Shown here: positions 9,548 through 19,860 of the stretch, in pieces
Layout of the letters: the number at the start of each line of letters is the position of its first letter
How positions within the stretch are numbered: the stretch's first letter is position 1
Origin: Symbiodinium microadriaticum
Lineage: Eukaryota > Sar > Dinophyceae > Suessiales > Symbiodiniaceae
Assembly (NCBI GenBank): GCA_001939145.1
Contig: LSRX01000420.1
Coordinates: forward strand, 70,530 to 134,529
Direction: 5' to 3'
Length of the DNA: 64,000 bases
Program-made: the position numbers and the translations under genes
The notes under the pieces: model-generated
What the model was told of the DNA's origin: nothing
The model's input: only the letters and a program-made list of their open reading frames with translations
Database searches by the model: none

Positions 9548-10733
9548 GTGCCTCCTCGTTTTAAGGGGTTTGGGGGTTTAGGGGTTTAGAGTTTAGTATC
9601 CCAGGGGCTGAAGGAGAGAACAGAGAGCTTTGGCAAAGGGCTGGGCAGTTGCTTGTTGGTTTCGGGGTTTTCAAAAAGAGATATTGTTTCGGGCTTTAGG
9701 GTTTAGGGTTTAGGGTCGGGGGTCTAGTCTAGGCTTGAGGCAATTCCTAAACCCGAAATCCAACTGTAAACTCCGCAAGCTTTCGCTCCAGTACTGTGGA
9801 TCCTAAACCCCAAACTCCCAGAGTTTCGCGGCCCCACAGCCAAGGATCCAACAAACCTACGGTATACTGTGATATATTTTGGCTCTGAAAGTACCCCCGC
9901 TAAAGCCTAAGCCCTAAACCCTAGACCTGCTTTAGGTACATTGGGAATCTCACACCTTGAACCCCCTCTGTGCACCCTATGCTACCGGTGTAGGGTTTAG
10001 GGCTGAGGGGTGTAGGGTTTAGGGTGCTACTCTTGTAGTAGTACCCCTATATAGAACCTTCCAGGGACCCACGTTACAGAAACTGGGCCCTACAACCCTA
10101 AACCCTTCACCCATGCCAGAAGTTCAGGGTGCTTCGTTCTGGAATCCTCATGGTGCCTGGGTCCTTGTTGGATACGATTGTACATTCATTTTTGTTTTAA
10201 TAAAACCCTAATAACAAGGAATAAAAATGATCATGTTTAATATGGCCCCAACAGGGAACTAGGTTACAGGTACCGCTAAGGAATCGGGTTTACGGTTGAG
10301 GGCTTGTAGGAGTTGGAGATTGACGGGTTTAGGCTTTCTCGGCTATGGGCCTTGTAGGGTTTAGGGCGTATAGGGTTTCGACCGGAGGGTCGGGATTTAG
10401 GGTTTATGCTGCATTTATGCTGTTCTAGTGGATGTGGGTTTGGAGTTTAGCGGTCTTTTGGGCCTGTGGCTTGAGGGCGTAAGGGGTTCTGCTTTGCGGT
10501 CAAGCTTTCAAGTTAACCCTAAACCGTAAACCCCTGAACCCTAAACCCCTAGACCTCTACTGTAAACTTATTATAAAGTTTTCATTGATCTGGTTTCGAG
10601 CTCGGGACTGGGCGCAGGGGGAGGAGTTCAGGGAACCCGCCATTCTTGTCACACCGATTTCGTGATCGGCATCACCGTATCCGAGAAAGCAAGAGTTAAT
10701 AGTACTATTCGTAACAGCTACGAAGGTGCTCAG
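9548..10733. repeat. intron-like DNA with scattered TTTAGGG/CCCTAAA
   Basis: Telomere-like clusters at 9560-9600, 9695-9720, 9900-9935, 9990-10025 and 10515-10555. No exon supported between. Confidence 0.6.
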
Positions 10734-10927
10734 CATTGCCTCGTCTGATTCTCGCCGTTCATGCACATGCTGTTGTGACGCCCACGCCGGCTACTGCGAC
10801 GAGGACTCGTCTGTTGTGGCCATTTCCTGGATATGAAGCAGCTGTTGCCGGCATCACAGCCCAACAAGCATCTACTCTGGCACCATCTAAGGACGAAGCC
10901 CGAAAGTTTCGATCCTCAGAAATGTTG
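10734..10927 (+). CDS. Gene B exon 4
   Basis: Starts with 2 bases (GCTCAG|CA) that complete the codon left by the exon at 9472, then LPRLILAVHAHAVVTPTPAT and, later, SKDEARKFRSSEML, ending in phase 0 before GTTCAT at 10928. Hydrophobic N part, charged C part. The frame stays open to 10999. No family recognised. Confidence 0.45.
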
Positions 10928-10962
10928 GTTCATGCAGAGGTCTGGCTGAGAACTAATGATAG

Positions 10963-11050
10963 GATAGTCCGGTTTATAGGCACTGTAAATCGCACTTAAG
11001 TGATAGTCCCTTTTATAGGCACTATAAATCGCACTTAAGTGATAGTCCCT
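10963..11050 (+). repeat. 41-bp direct duplication
   Basis: Two tandem copies of a unit containing TTTATAGGCACTRTAAATCG and CACTTAAGTGATAGTCC, plus a third partial copy. Confidence 0.85.
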
Positions 11051-11457
11051 CTTAGACTCTTACAGAGTTGAACCTGAACGGCCATCATAAGTTACCAGGG
11101 TTGGCATAGAATCCTAAGACACATGCTACTTGTATCAACCGGGTAAAACCGTTTGGACAAGGCAGGCGGAGTGGGTAGTTCTCCTTCCTTTGAAGATTGT
11201 GCCGTCATTTGTCATACTGAATGTCGGGACTATCCAGAAGAAGACACCGAAACCAATACAATGCTTTCGACCATCTGACGGCACCAAAAAGACATTATGA
11301 ATCCTAGATTGTTCTTAGTTGCCAACTCTCCACCCAAAATAAACTCAATTGAAGCCGGCCCCATCCGCAAGGTGGCAGGTACTTCATGAAAAACTTGGGA
11401 AGCAAGGCCAGGGGTACAGTGTATCTGGATCGGTTCAGGGTTCAGTGATGAACTTAG

Positions 11458-11577
11458 CGGTATCAAGAGCTGCGTGACCAGGTTGCAAAAGCCATCCAGT
11501 TTCTGGGCCATGCCGGGCTATCCGGTGATGGCACACAAATGATGGAAGCCCTTAAAAACAGATTGAGACATGGACGG
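11458..11577 (+). CDS. Gene B exon 5
   Basis: 40 codons, phase 0 at both ends, between GAACTTAG and a GTATGG donor at 11578. Reads RYQELRDQVAKAIQFLGHAG then SGDGTQMMEALKNRLRHGR. Clearly helical and coding-like. The minus-strand ORFs over it are shadows. Confidence 0.55.
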
Positions 11578-11839
11578 GTATGGCTGCTAGGATTGCGGGT
11601 GCATGCCTCAGGTAACCATTCCGGCGCAATTGGGCAGTTATCCGCAAGTAGTCTCGCATCGGATATTCGAAAAAGGGTTCCCGGGTACGCCCTGGACACT
11701 CCAAGCCTGATTAAACCCTCAATCCTAAACCCTAAACTCCACATTCTAAACCGCAGACCCCAAATCCCTCACCTGAACCCTACGCCCTAAGCCGTTCGAG
11801 GACAACCCGCAGCAGCCTCAACAAGCCCTTCATCCCCTC

Positions 11840-11920
11840 ATTACCCATAATAAGGAAACTGCAATAATTCCAGTAGTTTAGGGTCCTTAAGGTACTGCAG
11901 GATTTATATCATCATCAGTA
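11840..11920 (+). mobile_element. MITE-like element, family M1, left arm eroded
   Basis: Shares TTACCCATAATAAGGAA, AGTTTAGGGTCCTTAAGGTA and GCAGGATTTATATCATCA with the full copies at 23076 and 27479. Confidence 0.65.
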
Positions 11921-12155
11921 TCTTCAAATATTCAGCTCTGAGTTCTGAGAACTTGTTGGTGTTTGAGGGCCTGTCCTTTGGAGTTTAGGGTTTAGGGTTT
12001 GGGCTTGGGGCTTGGTTTTGGAATGTAGGGTTTAGGATGTATGATTCGGGGCTTAGCGTTCAGGGTTTGGGGTGCGGGCTCTGGGTTTAGGGCAGATTCT
12101 TTTGTTGTGTTCAAGTTATCAGGGTCACGCATTCCAGACTTTTTTTTTTTTTTTT

Positions 12156-12889
12156 NNNNNNNNNNNNNNNNNNNNNNNNNNNNNNNNNNNNNNNNNNNNN
12201 NNNNNNNNNNNNNNNNNNNNNNNNNNNNNNNNNNNNNNNNNNNNNNNNNNNNNNNNNNNNNNNNNNNNNNNNNNNNNNNNNNNNNNNNNNNNNNNNNNNN
12301 NNNNNNNNNNNNNNNNNNNNNNNNNNNNNNNNNNNNNNNNNNNNNNNNNNNNNNNNNNNNNNNNNNNNNNNNNNNNNNNNNNNNNNNNNNNNNNNNNNNN
12401 NNNNNNNNNNNNNNNNNNNNNNNNNNNNNNNNNNNNNNNNNNNNNNNNNNNNNNNNNNNNNNNNNNNNNNNNNNNNNNNNNNNNNNNNNNNNNNNNNNNN
12501 NNNNNNNNNNNNNNNNNNNNNNNNNNNNNNNNNNNNNNNNNNNNNNNNNNNNNNNNNNNNNNNNNNNNNNNNNNNNNNNNNNNNNNNNNNNNNNNNNNNN
12601 NNNNNNNNNNNNNNNNNNNNNNNNNNNNNNNNNNNNNNNNNNNNNNNNNNNNNNNNNNNNNNNNNNNNNNNNNNNNNNNNNNNNNNNNNNNNNNNNNNNN
12701 NNNNNNNNNNNNNNNNNNNNNNNNNNNNNNNNNNNNNNNNNNNNNNNNNNNNNNNNNNNNNNNNNNNNNNNNNNNNNNNNNNNNNNNNNNNNNNNNNNNN
12801 NNNNNNNNNNNNNNNNNNNNNNNNNNNNNNNNNNNNNNNNNNNNNNNNNNNNNNNNNNNNNNNNNNNNNNNNNNNNNNNNNNNNNNNNN
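12156..12889. other. assembly gap (734 N)
   Basis: Run of N flanked by poly-T (left) and a TATG microsatellite (right). The three ORFs spanning it are not real. Confidence 1.
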
Positions 12890-13006
12890 ACATATGTATA
12901 TATGTATATATATATATATATGCGTATGTATGTGTGTGTATGTATGTATGTATGTATGTATGTATGTATGTATGTATGTATGTATGTATGTATGTATGTA
13001 TGTATG
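12890..13006. repeat. TA / TATG microsatellite
   Basis: (TATA)n followed by about 17 TATG units, right edge of the gap. Confidence 0.95.
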
Positions 13007-13349
13007 TTTTCAGTACATATATTATGTATTTAGACAACTACTATACACATGCAACAATCCATCCTGCAGGAGGAACTCTTTTTGGTGCCTTTCTGGATTT
13101 TTAGACTCCAAGTAGGTGCTATTTGTATACCTGGAGTCTTGGGTATGGACCCCCCTACTCGTGTTTGTGGCCTGCGTACCCATCGTTAACAATCACAAGA
13201 TAGCTGATAGCTTGGGTCCTGATATTCTAGAAGCCTCAATAATAAGTACGCCCCCCCTTTTTTGTGTAATTGAACATACAGCCCAACAAAGCCACATATT
13301 AAAATCATTCAGACCCCTACATTACATCGTGAGCCGGGATTTCCTGCAG

Positions 13350-13409
13350 CTGGGAGACGATGATCAGGTGAAGAGCATGCTGAAGGGGTCTGGCGGAGGC
13401 GCTCCTGGG
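13350..13409 (+). CDS. Gene B exon 6
   Basis: Acceptor GATTTCCTGCAG, then 20 codons LGDDDQVKSMLKGSGGGAPG, phase 0 at both ends, with donor GTTTAGGG at 13410. Phase fits the exon ending at 11577, but the gap could hide others between. Confidence 0.45.
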
Positions 13410-13648
13410 GTTTAGGGCCTCATGTTCAGACTTTGAGGCTCAGGGTTTAGAGCCGTTTGTTTGGGGGTTAGGGTGAGGGATTCTTCTTTATACCTTCAGA
13501 CAAAACCTTACCCCAAGAATCCAATAACCTTGCCAATACTTGTGATTGCTATTGTTCTTATGTTTTCTGGTATTTGTAGTACTCGTCGCCGTAGGTGTCG
13601 TCGCAGTCGTCGTCGCCGCTGTCGTAGCAACGTAGTATATTACAAACA

Positions 13649-13906
13649 GTGTCAATGATAAGTATTCCTGTTGCTGCTGCTGTTGATGCTGTCATGATCA
13701 TTTTATGGCATGGCTCTTGTTGTTCTAGCTCTTCTCATTCGGACTATCCTCCTTCCGATGGTTTCTGGCAGTTCCTGCTTGAAGCAGAGCCGCCCCCCAA
13801 CTACGATTGCATTGGAGCCTTCGGAACCTTGCCGATGGCAGGAAGCTCTCGTCGTGCCCAACAGTCGTCCTCAGACTCGCACGATCAGGCCACTTTCTGT
13901 GCTTAG
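13649..13906 (+). CDS. 85-residue ORF, frame uncertain
   Basis: Contains SDYPPSDGFWQFLLEAEPPP and ends TAG at 13904; an overlapping frame (13710-13922) is also open. GC-rich segment 13725-13905 is probably exonic, but I cannot choose the frame. Confidence 0.3.
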   Translation: MSMISIPVAAAVDAVMIILWHGSCCSSSSHSDYPPSDGFWQFLLEAEPPPNYDCIGAFGTLPMAGSSRRAQQSSSDSHDQATFCA

Positions 13907-14016
13907 TAGCCCTAAATCCTAAACCCTAAGCCCTATGTACTCTAACCGTCAACCGTTCTTTTAGAAGCCTACCAGGCCACAGTTGCTGGTAGCTGTACCC
14001 CTATCTAACAATCTGA

Positions 14017-14160
14017 GGTCTTCGCACAGTTCAAAGTCGTGGTGATGCGGTGGTAGACATTATGAAGATCAAGGGGCCGAGCCACAAATTGCTAACAGTT
14101 CAAGTTCAGCGATCTTCATGTCCAACAGCTCGTTGGCACTGTGCGTTGTGTGGGTCATGA
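14017..14160 (+). CDS. possible exon, unknown
   Basis: Frame reads GLRTVQSRGDAVVDIMKIKG and PSHKLLTVQVQ, ending TGA at 14158. Plausible; boundaries unclear. Confidence 0.3.
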   Translation, partial: GLRTVQSRGDAVVDIMKIKGPSHKLLTVQVQRSSCPTARWHCALCGS

Positions 14161-14604
14161 AAGCGTTCGTAGCCAATGCTCATAGCTATCATCCTGCATA
14201 TAGTCGGTCTCGAAGCCCTGCGCCTGGCCAAATCCTACAGCGGTGGCCGCTGTGGCCTTTCAATCGTCCTTAAGCAAATTATGCTAGCGATCATCTTGCA
14301 ATCCTTTTGCAGAAAGCCCACCCGATCCCGGACAACCAGCAGTCGTCGTGCGGGAGAGCATAACTCTATAAAAAAATAATTTCAATCATCGTCCCGCATT
14401 CAAACCAACAGCTTCGGTGACTTGAAGCATTGATGCACACTGGCTATGATCCTTGTATGTCCTGAAGCATAGCTGCTAGCTGCTCAACTAGGCTAGGCAA
14501 AAACACAAATATGTAGGCTGTGAATGTGTTTACAGGGCTTATAAAGACGTTCTACTTAGGGCCTAGGGCCTAGGGTGTTGAAGAGGGTCCTACATCGGAT
14601 ATAC

Positions 14605-14725
14605 CCCTACATCTTAAGCCCTAAACCCTCCTAATCCCGAAACCCCTAAACCCGAAACCCCTAAACCCTAAATCCCAAACCCGAAACCCCTAAACCCCTA
14701 AACCCTAAACCCCAAACCCTTCTGG
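14605..14725. repeat. interstitial CCCTAAA block
   Basis: Runs of CCCTAAA and CCCGAAA units. Confidence 0.9.
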
Positions 14726-14829
14726 CTGTTTTGGAGGGTGTGTCCCTCAGGGCTGCAGGAAAAGGCAGGCCTCGCAGAGCCCCCAAAATCTTTCAACATC
14801 GTAGCCCCCTAGAGCCTTAGGCCCTAATG

Positions 14830-14921
14830 GAGGGGCCTTAATAATTGCCTATACTATTCTGGGGATTCCTTGTTCTACTTTCAACATAATATACCCGTAG
14901 GGGCTTTAATACATTGCTGTT
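14830..14921 (+). mobile_element. MITE-like element, family M2, part 1
   Basis: Left arm GGGGCCTTAATAATTGCC, core CTATACTATTCTGGGGATTC, ending about TTTAATACATT where an M1 copy begins. Confidence 0.5.
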
Positions 14922-14925
14922 GAGG

Positions 14926-15020
14926 ATATAAATCCTGCATTATCGCAAGGACCCTAAACCAATGGAATTATGGTATAGTCCTTATTATGGGTAATGCAGG
15001 ACTTTTGTCATCAGCCGTAC
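14926..15020 (-). mobile_element. MITE-like element, family M1
   Basis: Arms GCTGTTGAGGATATAAATCC and GTAATGCAGGACTTTTGTCA; inner CTTATTATGGGTAATGCAGG. Inverted relative to 23076. Lies between two M2 parts. Confidence 0.7.
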
Positions 15021-15106
15021 CTATACTATTCTGGGGATTCCTTACTATACTTTCAGTCTAATATACCCCAAAGCCCTACTCCACTTATTAAGGCTCCTAC
15101 ATCAGA
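15021..15106 (+). mobile_element. MITE-like element, family M2, part 2
   Basis: Core CTATACTATTCTGGGGATTC through CTTATTAAGGCTCCTACATC; the left arm is missing. Confidence 0.5.
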
Positions 15107-15357
15107 CCCTAAGCCCTAAACAATTAAAGTTACAAGCCACCTCAGATCCCAAGCCTCCGAGCTCCACCGGCTTTCGGAACATGGAGCCGAACCTCCAGGA
15201 TTTTAAACCCAACGCCAAAACTCCTGAATTCCTAGATTAAGCGGCTTGGGATTGAGGGGTTTAGGGTTTAGGGGCTAAGCGGCGTAGGATTTAGGGGCTT
15301 AGGGCTTAGGGTTCAGGGACTAAGCGGTTTAGGGTTCAGGGTTCAGAGCCCTAGACT

Positions 15358-15522
15358 TTGATCCTGAAATACCGCTGCCCGCTCGAGGAAAGCAAGCCTC
15401 CGACGGTGGACCCGACTTCGCCGCCCAGCAACTCTGCTGCTGAATCTCTGTTACGTATAGAACAGAAGGCTTCTATGAGGATTCTACGAGGGTTCTACAA
15501 GTTGCCTGTCAAGAGTTTATAG
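15358..15522 (+). CDS. possible exon, Pro/Ser then helical
   Basis: 54 open codons between TAG (15355) and TAG (15520): CPLEESKPPTVDPTSPPSNS followed by AAESLLRIEQKASMRILRGF. Good composition; splice sites not defined. Confidence 0.35.
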   Translation: MILKYRCPLEESKPPTVDPTSPPSNSAAESLLRIEQKASMRILRGFYKLPVKSL

Positions 15523-15809
15523 AGTTTTCAGGTTTTCCATCTATGGTCTAGAGAAAAAAGTATAGGGCTGAGGTGTTGTATGGTCAGAGCTGAGGGTGTT
15601 GGGTTTTATGGTCTGGTTTAAGGGCCTGGTGGAAATAACTAGACCTTGAAGTGCAATTGATTTGTGTGTTTTGCTTTGGCTGGGTTGTTGATGTATGGCC
15701 TGCACCCCATGACTGCTTACTGTCATGCCTCTGGGCTGCGTTTGCGGAACCCCAACCCCACACTCGGAATCCTGATCCGCCCCCTAAAACCCTTAGCCCT
15801 CAAACCTCC

Positions 15810-15946
15810 ATGCCCCACATGCCTCCCCGAGGCCTTTCTGGAGACGAGCCCTCAAAGGACGCCCAGATGTCAGTTTCGAGTTTGAGGGTTCGTGTGCAGG
15901 AATGCAAATCGGCCCTTAGGAAACCTAATGCAGAACCTTGTAGAAA
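15810..15946 (+). CDS. possible exon, unknown
   Basis: In the frame of a longer ORF (15651-15986), the part PRGLSGDEPSKDAQMSVSSL and RVRVQECKSALRKPNAEP is coding-like; flanks are repeat-like. Confidence 0.3.
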
Positions 15947-15947
15947 C

Positions 15948-16425
15948 CTGACCTATAGTACCTTTTTAAGGGGGACCCTATTATAGAACCCTTTAGAACC
16001 CTATAGTACCCTTCAAGGGGGACCCTACTATAGAACCCTATAGTCTCTGTAAGGGGACACAAGTATAGAACCCTATCATTAGTAACCTTTTAAGAGGGAC
16101 ACCATTATGGAACCTCATAACTAGTATTCTTTAAGGCGGACACGATTATAGAGCCCCATATAGTGAGTACTTTTAAGGGGGACACTGTTATAGAACCCCA
16201 AAGTACCCTTTAAAGGGTGCTAAAGGGCTCTCATGGGTTCTGTAATAGGGTCCCCCTCAAGGGGCACCCCACTATAGAACCATATAGTCCTCTTTCATAG
16301 TACCCTTTAAGGGGGACCCCTTTTATAGAAACCTATACTACTCTTTAAGGGGGGCAACATTATAGAACCCAAAATATCCCTTACAGGGGACCCTAGTATA
16401 GAACCCAAAAGATCATTGGGGACCT
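15948..16425 (+). repeat. degenerate tandem array (TATAGAACC / AAGGGGGACC)
   Basis: About ten copies of a 40-55-bp unit built from TTTAAGGGGGACCC, TATTATAGAACCCTATAGTA. Related, inverted units are at 34985-35165. Confidence 0.8.
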
Positions 16426-16430
16426 TATTA

Positions 16431-16530
16431 CCCTAAGGGTCCATGTGCCCAAACAATGTGTACTTTGGCCTTGATGTAGTCCCTACTCCAGGCCAATGTA
16501 TATACTCTTTAGGTACATGGACCCTTTGGG
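16431..16530 (+). mobile_element. MITE-like palindrome, family M3
   Basis: Ends CCCTAAGGGTCCATGT and GTACATGGACCCTTTGGG are inverted; centre has TTGATGTAGTCCCTA as at 26037. Confidence 0.65.
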
Positions 16531-16624
16531 TTATAGACTTATGGAACCCAAAGGATCCTTTATGGGGAACCTAAGCCCTAAACCCTACCGTGCAGACCTC
16601 AAGCTGTTGTGCTCGAAACCCATT

Positions 16625-16627
<3 letters not shown>

Positions 16628-16660
<33 letters not shown>
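16628..16660. repeat. GA microsatellite
   Basis: (GA)16. Confidence 0.95.
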
Positions 16661-16662
<2 letters not shown>

Positions 16663-16706
16663 CTACACCCTAAACCCTAAACCCATACCCCAAGCAAGCA
16701 AGCAAG

Positions 16707-17021
16707 ATGAACAGTCTTCCCCAGGAGGCTCCCGCGGCAGCCGCCACGGCAGCTCCAACCGAAGAGTCGCCCAAGCCACGCGGCCAGCGTCGTCTCGCGG
16801 CCGAGTTTGCATTTTTGTTGGTGCGCGGTTTGCGGTTTATTTTGTTTTTGGTTGTTGTTTGTTGGGTGCAAGCGTCCTTTCAGAGTTCATCTGTAAGGGG
16901 TGCAAAGGTTCACCATTGGTCTTCACTCTTTACTATAGGATGCAGGCTTCAACTTGAACCCTACACCCGAAAACCCGAAGCCCTAAGCCCTAAACTCCTA
17001 AACCTTAATGGGGTCTGTTAA
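16707..17021 (+). CDS. 104-residue ORF, possible membrane segment
   Basis: ATG opens MNSLPQEAPAAAATAAPTEE with very high GC3, then a hydrophobic stretch (FILFLVVVCWV) at about residues 44-54. The first 35 codons look like a true 5' exon; the rest, including NPKP-like residues, may be intron read-through. Confidence 0.35.
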   Translation: MNSLPQEAPAAAATAAPTEESPKPRGQRRLAAEFAFLLVRGLRFILFLVVVCWVQASFQSSSVRGAKVHHWSSLFTIGCRLQLEPYTRKPEALSPKLLNLNGVC

Positions 17022-17289
17022 ACCTCACCAGCACCCTGCGAAATCAATATCTGTCGCACACTTCATGTCCCCTCAGAGCCCAATATTACACCGATTGACT
17101 AAGGAACCTACCGCAACTTACTGTAGCAGCTTACGAATCAGGCCTAGGGTTCCGGCTCTGATACTTTCGGCGCAGGCCGGAACGTTTTTCTTAGGGTATA
17201 AGGTTCCGGGTTTCGGGTTTAGGGGTATTCATAGGTGCTATCAACTTCCCAAGTATTCCTGGACCTGCCAACTATACGATCAGGCTTAA
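17008..17289 (+). CDS. 93-residue ORF with ATG
   Basis: MGSVKPHQHPAKSISVAHFM onward to TAA at 17287. Mixed composition, mostly free of repeat residues until GFGFRG. Not recognised. It overlaps the preceding ORF by 14 bp. Confidence 0.3.
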   Translation: MGSVKPHQHPAKSISVAHFMSPQSPILHRLTKEPTATYCSSLRIRPRVPALILSAQAGTFFLGYKVPGFGFRGIHRCYQLPKYSWTCQLYDQA

Positions 17290-17391
17290 AGCTGCTAAGC
17301 TGCCATCATCTTCAAGCATGAGCCCTGTCGTCAGCAGCAGCCAGGTCAGTCATGCAGCACTCTGTTGGATGCACAATTTGCGTTGTCGTCG

Positions 17392-17392
17392 C

Positions 17393-17435
<43 letters not shown>

Positions 17436-17470
17436 GCCATCACCATCGTCATCATAATTATCAGAATCAT
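17392..17470. repeat. ATC trinucleotide repeat
   Basis: About 20 ATC units with interruptions; yields poly-His, poly-Ile and poly-Asp/Met in three frames. Confidence 0.95.
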
Positions 17471-17736
17471 CGTTGTCACGACCGCCATCATCATCAGCAG
17501 GAGCAACAACAGCAGTAGCAGCATCCACCAAGTCCCGGCAGGACCTCCGCAAACACGAAACCCCAAATCTCAAACCTACAACCCTGAGCCTTGAATCACA
17601 AGACCCTGCACTTGCATGTCTAAACCCGAGCACAAAAACCTGTTCATCGTAATCCCGAAATCCCAGATCCCTACACCTCTGAATCCTATATTCTTTAGTC
17701 CTAAACCCTGAACCGACCCGAACAATTCTATCAAGG

Positions 17737-17949
17737 GGACCGCTCAGGTTGGGAGCTGCGCCAAGAGTAGCAGCCACCGTGGATCTGGATGTTGTTCTAA
17801 ATTGGGTTTCCCTTGGTTTAGGATTTAGGTCAGATACGTGTACAGCAACAGGATTTGACCTGATCAAGAGGGAGCCCAGTGCAGAACAACGCCCATCTGC
17901 CGCATGCAGAAGCCGAAAGCCATCCCACTCCTCGCGAAAGAGGCGTTAA
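17737..17949 (+). CDS. probable terminal exon with basic tail
   Basis: Open frame including APRVAATVDLDVVLNWVSLG and ending SRKPSHSSRKRR before TAA at 17947. The basic Ser/Arg tail could be a nuclear-targeting segment (inference). Start not fixed. Confidence 0.35.
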   Translation, partial: GPLRLGAAPRVAATVDLDVVLNWVSLGLGFRSDTCTATGFDLIKREPSAEQRPSAACRSRKPSHSSRKRR

Positions 17950-17967
17950 GATTGCTGCATCGTTTTC

Positions 17968-18195
17968 CTACAAAACCTGGGTATTGTAAGGATGTTTGTG
18001 GTTTACAGGGTTGAGTACCACTGTGCACTGTTCTAAAGGGTGCTGCAATATATGAGGGTGGTCAAAATAAACGTGCAACAAAAGCTTGATGTTAGGTGAA
18101 CCTAAGAAAGATGCAGTCATGTAGGTTCCGATGGCGGGGTCCGGGCTCTGATAACTGATTAAGTCACTCGTATTTACTGACATTCTCCGGTACAC
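17968..18195 (-). CDS. 75-residue ORF with ATG, minus strand
   Basis: MYRRMSVNTSDLISYQSPDP to ...HKHPYNTQVL, stop TAG. Protein-like composition; the + strand here has only short open frames. No domain seen. If real it runs against the prevailing direction. Confidence 0.3.
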   Translation of the reverse strand: MYRRMSVNTSDLISYQSPDPAIGTYMTASFLGSPNIKLLLHVYFDHPHILQHPLEQCTVVLNPVNHKHPYNTQVL

Positions 18196-18239
18196 TCAAA
18201 CGGCGACGGTAGTGCTTAATGTTTTATCTGTGCCCCAAT

Positions 18240-18485
18240 ATCCTAACCCTAAACCCTAAACCCTGCAGCCCATTAACCCCTAAACCTCTAAACCCTCAAC
18301 CCTACAGCCCATAAACCGCGAAGCCCCTAAACCTTATAAACCATACACTCTAAACCCTGAAAGCCCCTAAACCCCTAAACCCTAAAGCCCACAGCCCATA
18401 AACCCCTAAACCCCTAAACCCTACAGCCCCATAAACCCCTAAATCCCTACAGCCTATAAACCCCTAAACCAATAAACCCTAAACC
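18240..18485. repeat. interstitial CCCTAAA block, 18-21-bp higher order
   Basis: Units alternate CCCTAAA with CCCATAAA and CCCTACAG, making a loose higher-order repeat (ACAGCCCATAAACCCCTAAA). Confidence 0.9.
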
Positions 18486-18570
18486 CCAAATATCTTCGAG
18501 CCTAGGATCCTATGCCGGCAATATTTTGGCATGGTATCGAGTGCCAAAAGCTTGAACACCCTAAGGCTTC

Positions 18571-18663
18571 CCTAAGGGTCCCAGGACTCATGATTTCAGG
18601 ACTTTGGGGCCTTTATTATGGGTACCCAAAGCCATAAATAAGGACTACTTGGACCCTTAGGGT
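18571..18663 (+). mobile_element. MITE-like palindrome, family M3
   Basis: Ends CCTAAGGGTCCCAGGACT and ACTTGGACCCTTAGGG; centre TTATTATGGGTACCCAAAGCC. Confidence 0.65.
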
Positions 18664-18748
18664 TTAGGTTAGCTTAGGTTTACATCCGTCAAACCTGAAT
18701 CTGCAGGAACCTCCTCTTTGAGGCCTGCGAAGTAAAGGGAACATGCAG

Positions 18749-18899
18749 GGGCCAGCGACCAGAATATGTTGACATAGACTTCCCTTATACTCCCCAAAGC
18801 ATGGAGCATCTTGGCCCGCTGCGCCGGTTGTCAGTCGACATCTGGGATTCGGCCCATTTTCTAGCTCCTGCAATTCCTTCAACTTCCGACCGGCCCTGA
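18749..18899 (+). CDS. possible exon
   Basis: After CATGCAG|G the frame reads GQRPEYVDIDFPYTPQSMEH and onward to TGA at 18897. An antisense ORF (18664-19068) covers the same DNA but lacks splice support. Confidence 0.3.
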
Positions 18900-19018
18900 A
18901 CCCAACGCCGAACTTCGACAAAGCAGACAAACAGCCGACTCGCTGAGTACTGGCCCTTAACCCTAATCCCAGCTGCCCACCCGCCCTAAATCTGCTTCTT
19001 CTTGCCTCTGTCTCACAG

Positions 19019-19072
19019 CGCACGTCTTGCGAAGCTGCGGCGGGCAGCCACGACGCAGCGAAGGACAAATCG
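19019..19072 (+). CDS. small exon, phase 0-0
   Basis: Textbook acceptor (CTGCTTCTTCTTGCCTCTGT then CTCACAG) precedes 18 codons RTSCEAAAGSHDAAKDKS and donor GTGTGT at 19073. Strong as an exon; product unknown. Confidence 0.5.
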
Positions 19073-19289
19073 GTGTGTACTTGTCTGCTGGCTTCGGGTG
19101 TTTCGCAGGTTTCTGTCGACCTTGAAACCTGAGCCTAATTAACACCAGATCCTAAACCCCATAAGCCCTAAACCCGAGACTCTTAACCCCATAAAACCTA
19201 TAAATCCTTAAACCTACAATTCAATTGCCGAAGCGACATGCCGCTGGTCCGAGCTCACGGAGAAACTAGGTGGGTGGAATTTCAATGCC

Positions 19290-19812
19290 CCCTTAGCCCC
19301 TAAACCCTAAACCCCTAAACCGTAACCCCTAAACCGAAACCCCTAAACCCTAAAACCTACACCCTCAACGGTTATGGTCGTTCAAGGTGAAGAGACTTCT
19401 CTTGGCACGTTCAGGCTTCCCATTTTGGGCTGTGTTTAGCGGATGAGGGTTTAGGGCTTATAAGGTTTAGGGTCGGGAGTCGGGGGCTCCTTTTTTAGGT
19501 GTCTTTGGGGATGAGGGTTTAGGGTTCAGGGTTTGTGGTCTTCGAGTGGAGCAAACAGGACCATACAAGATGGACGAGCTTGCCCTAAACCCCTAAACCC
19601 TCAAGCTCTACGCCCTAAACCTTAAATCCTAAATCCTAATCTGCCATTCGGGATGAATCTAGGTTTTGCGACCCTGAGATTTAGTTTTAGGGGTTCCGGA
19701 TTTAGGACTTCGGGCTTTGAGTTTGCTTTAGGGTTTAAGGGTCAGGGCTTACAGCTTACAGTTTAGCATTTAGGGTTCAGGGGTTTAGGGTTTAGGATTT
19801 AGGGTTTCGGGT
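19290..19812. repeat. telomere-like DNA upstream of RCC1-like gene 1
   Basis: CCCTAAA units at 19290-19360 and 19585-19630, TTTAGGG units at 19450-19530 and 19675-19810. The gene's probable 5' leader emerges directly from the last block. Confidence 0.8.
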
Positions 19813-19860
19813 TTGGGGTCAGCCTTTGGGGTTTTTGCTTTTGGCTTTGCCGCACTCAAC

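Noticed and set aside
9875..9891. Possible spliced-leader relic (ATTTTGGCTCTGAAAG)
   Set aside because: Only about nine bases match the dinoflagellate leader core in order, no second relic and no gene start follows; chance is likely.
12041..13115. Three ORFs of more than 300 codons
   Set aside because: They are mainly the N gap translated as X plus a TATG microsatellite.
17312..17867. Asp-, Met- and His-rich ORFs
   Set aside because: ATC trinucleotide repeat in different frames; a 173-codon minus ORF spans it only because the repeat lacks stops.
18664..19068. 134-codon minus ORF
   Set aside because: Lacks splice signals, while the + strand has a textbook acceptor/donor exon inside it (19019-19072).
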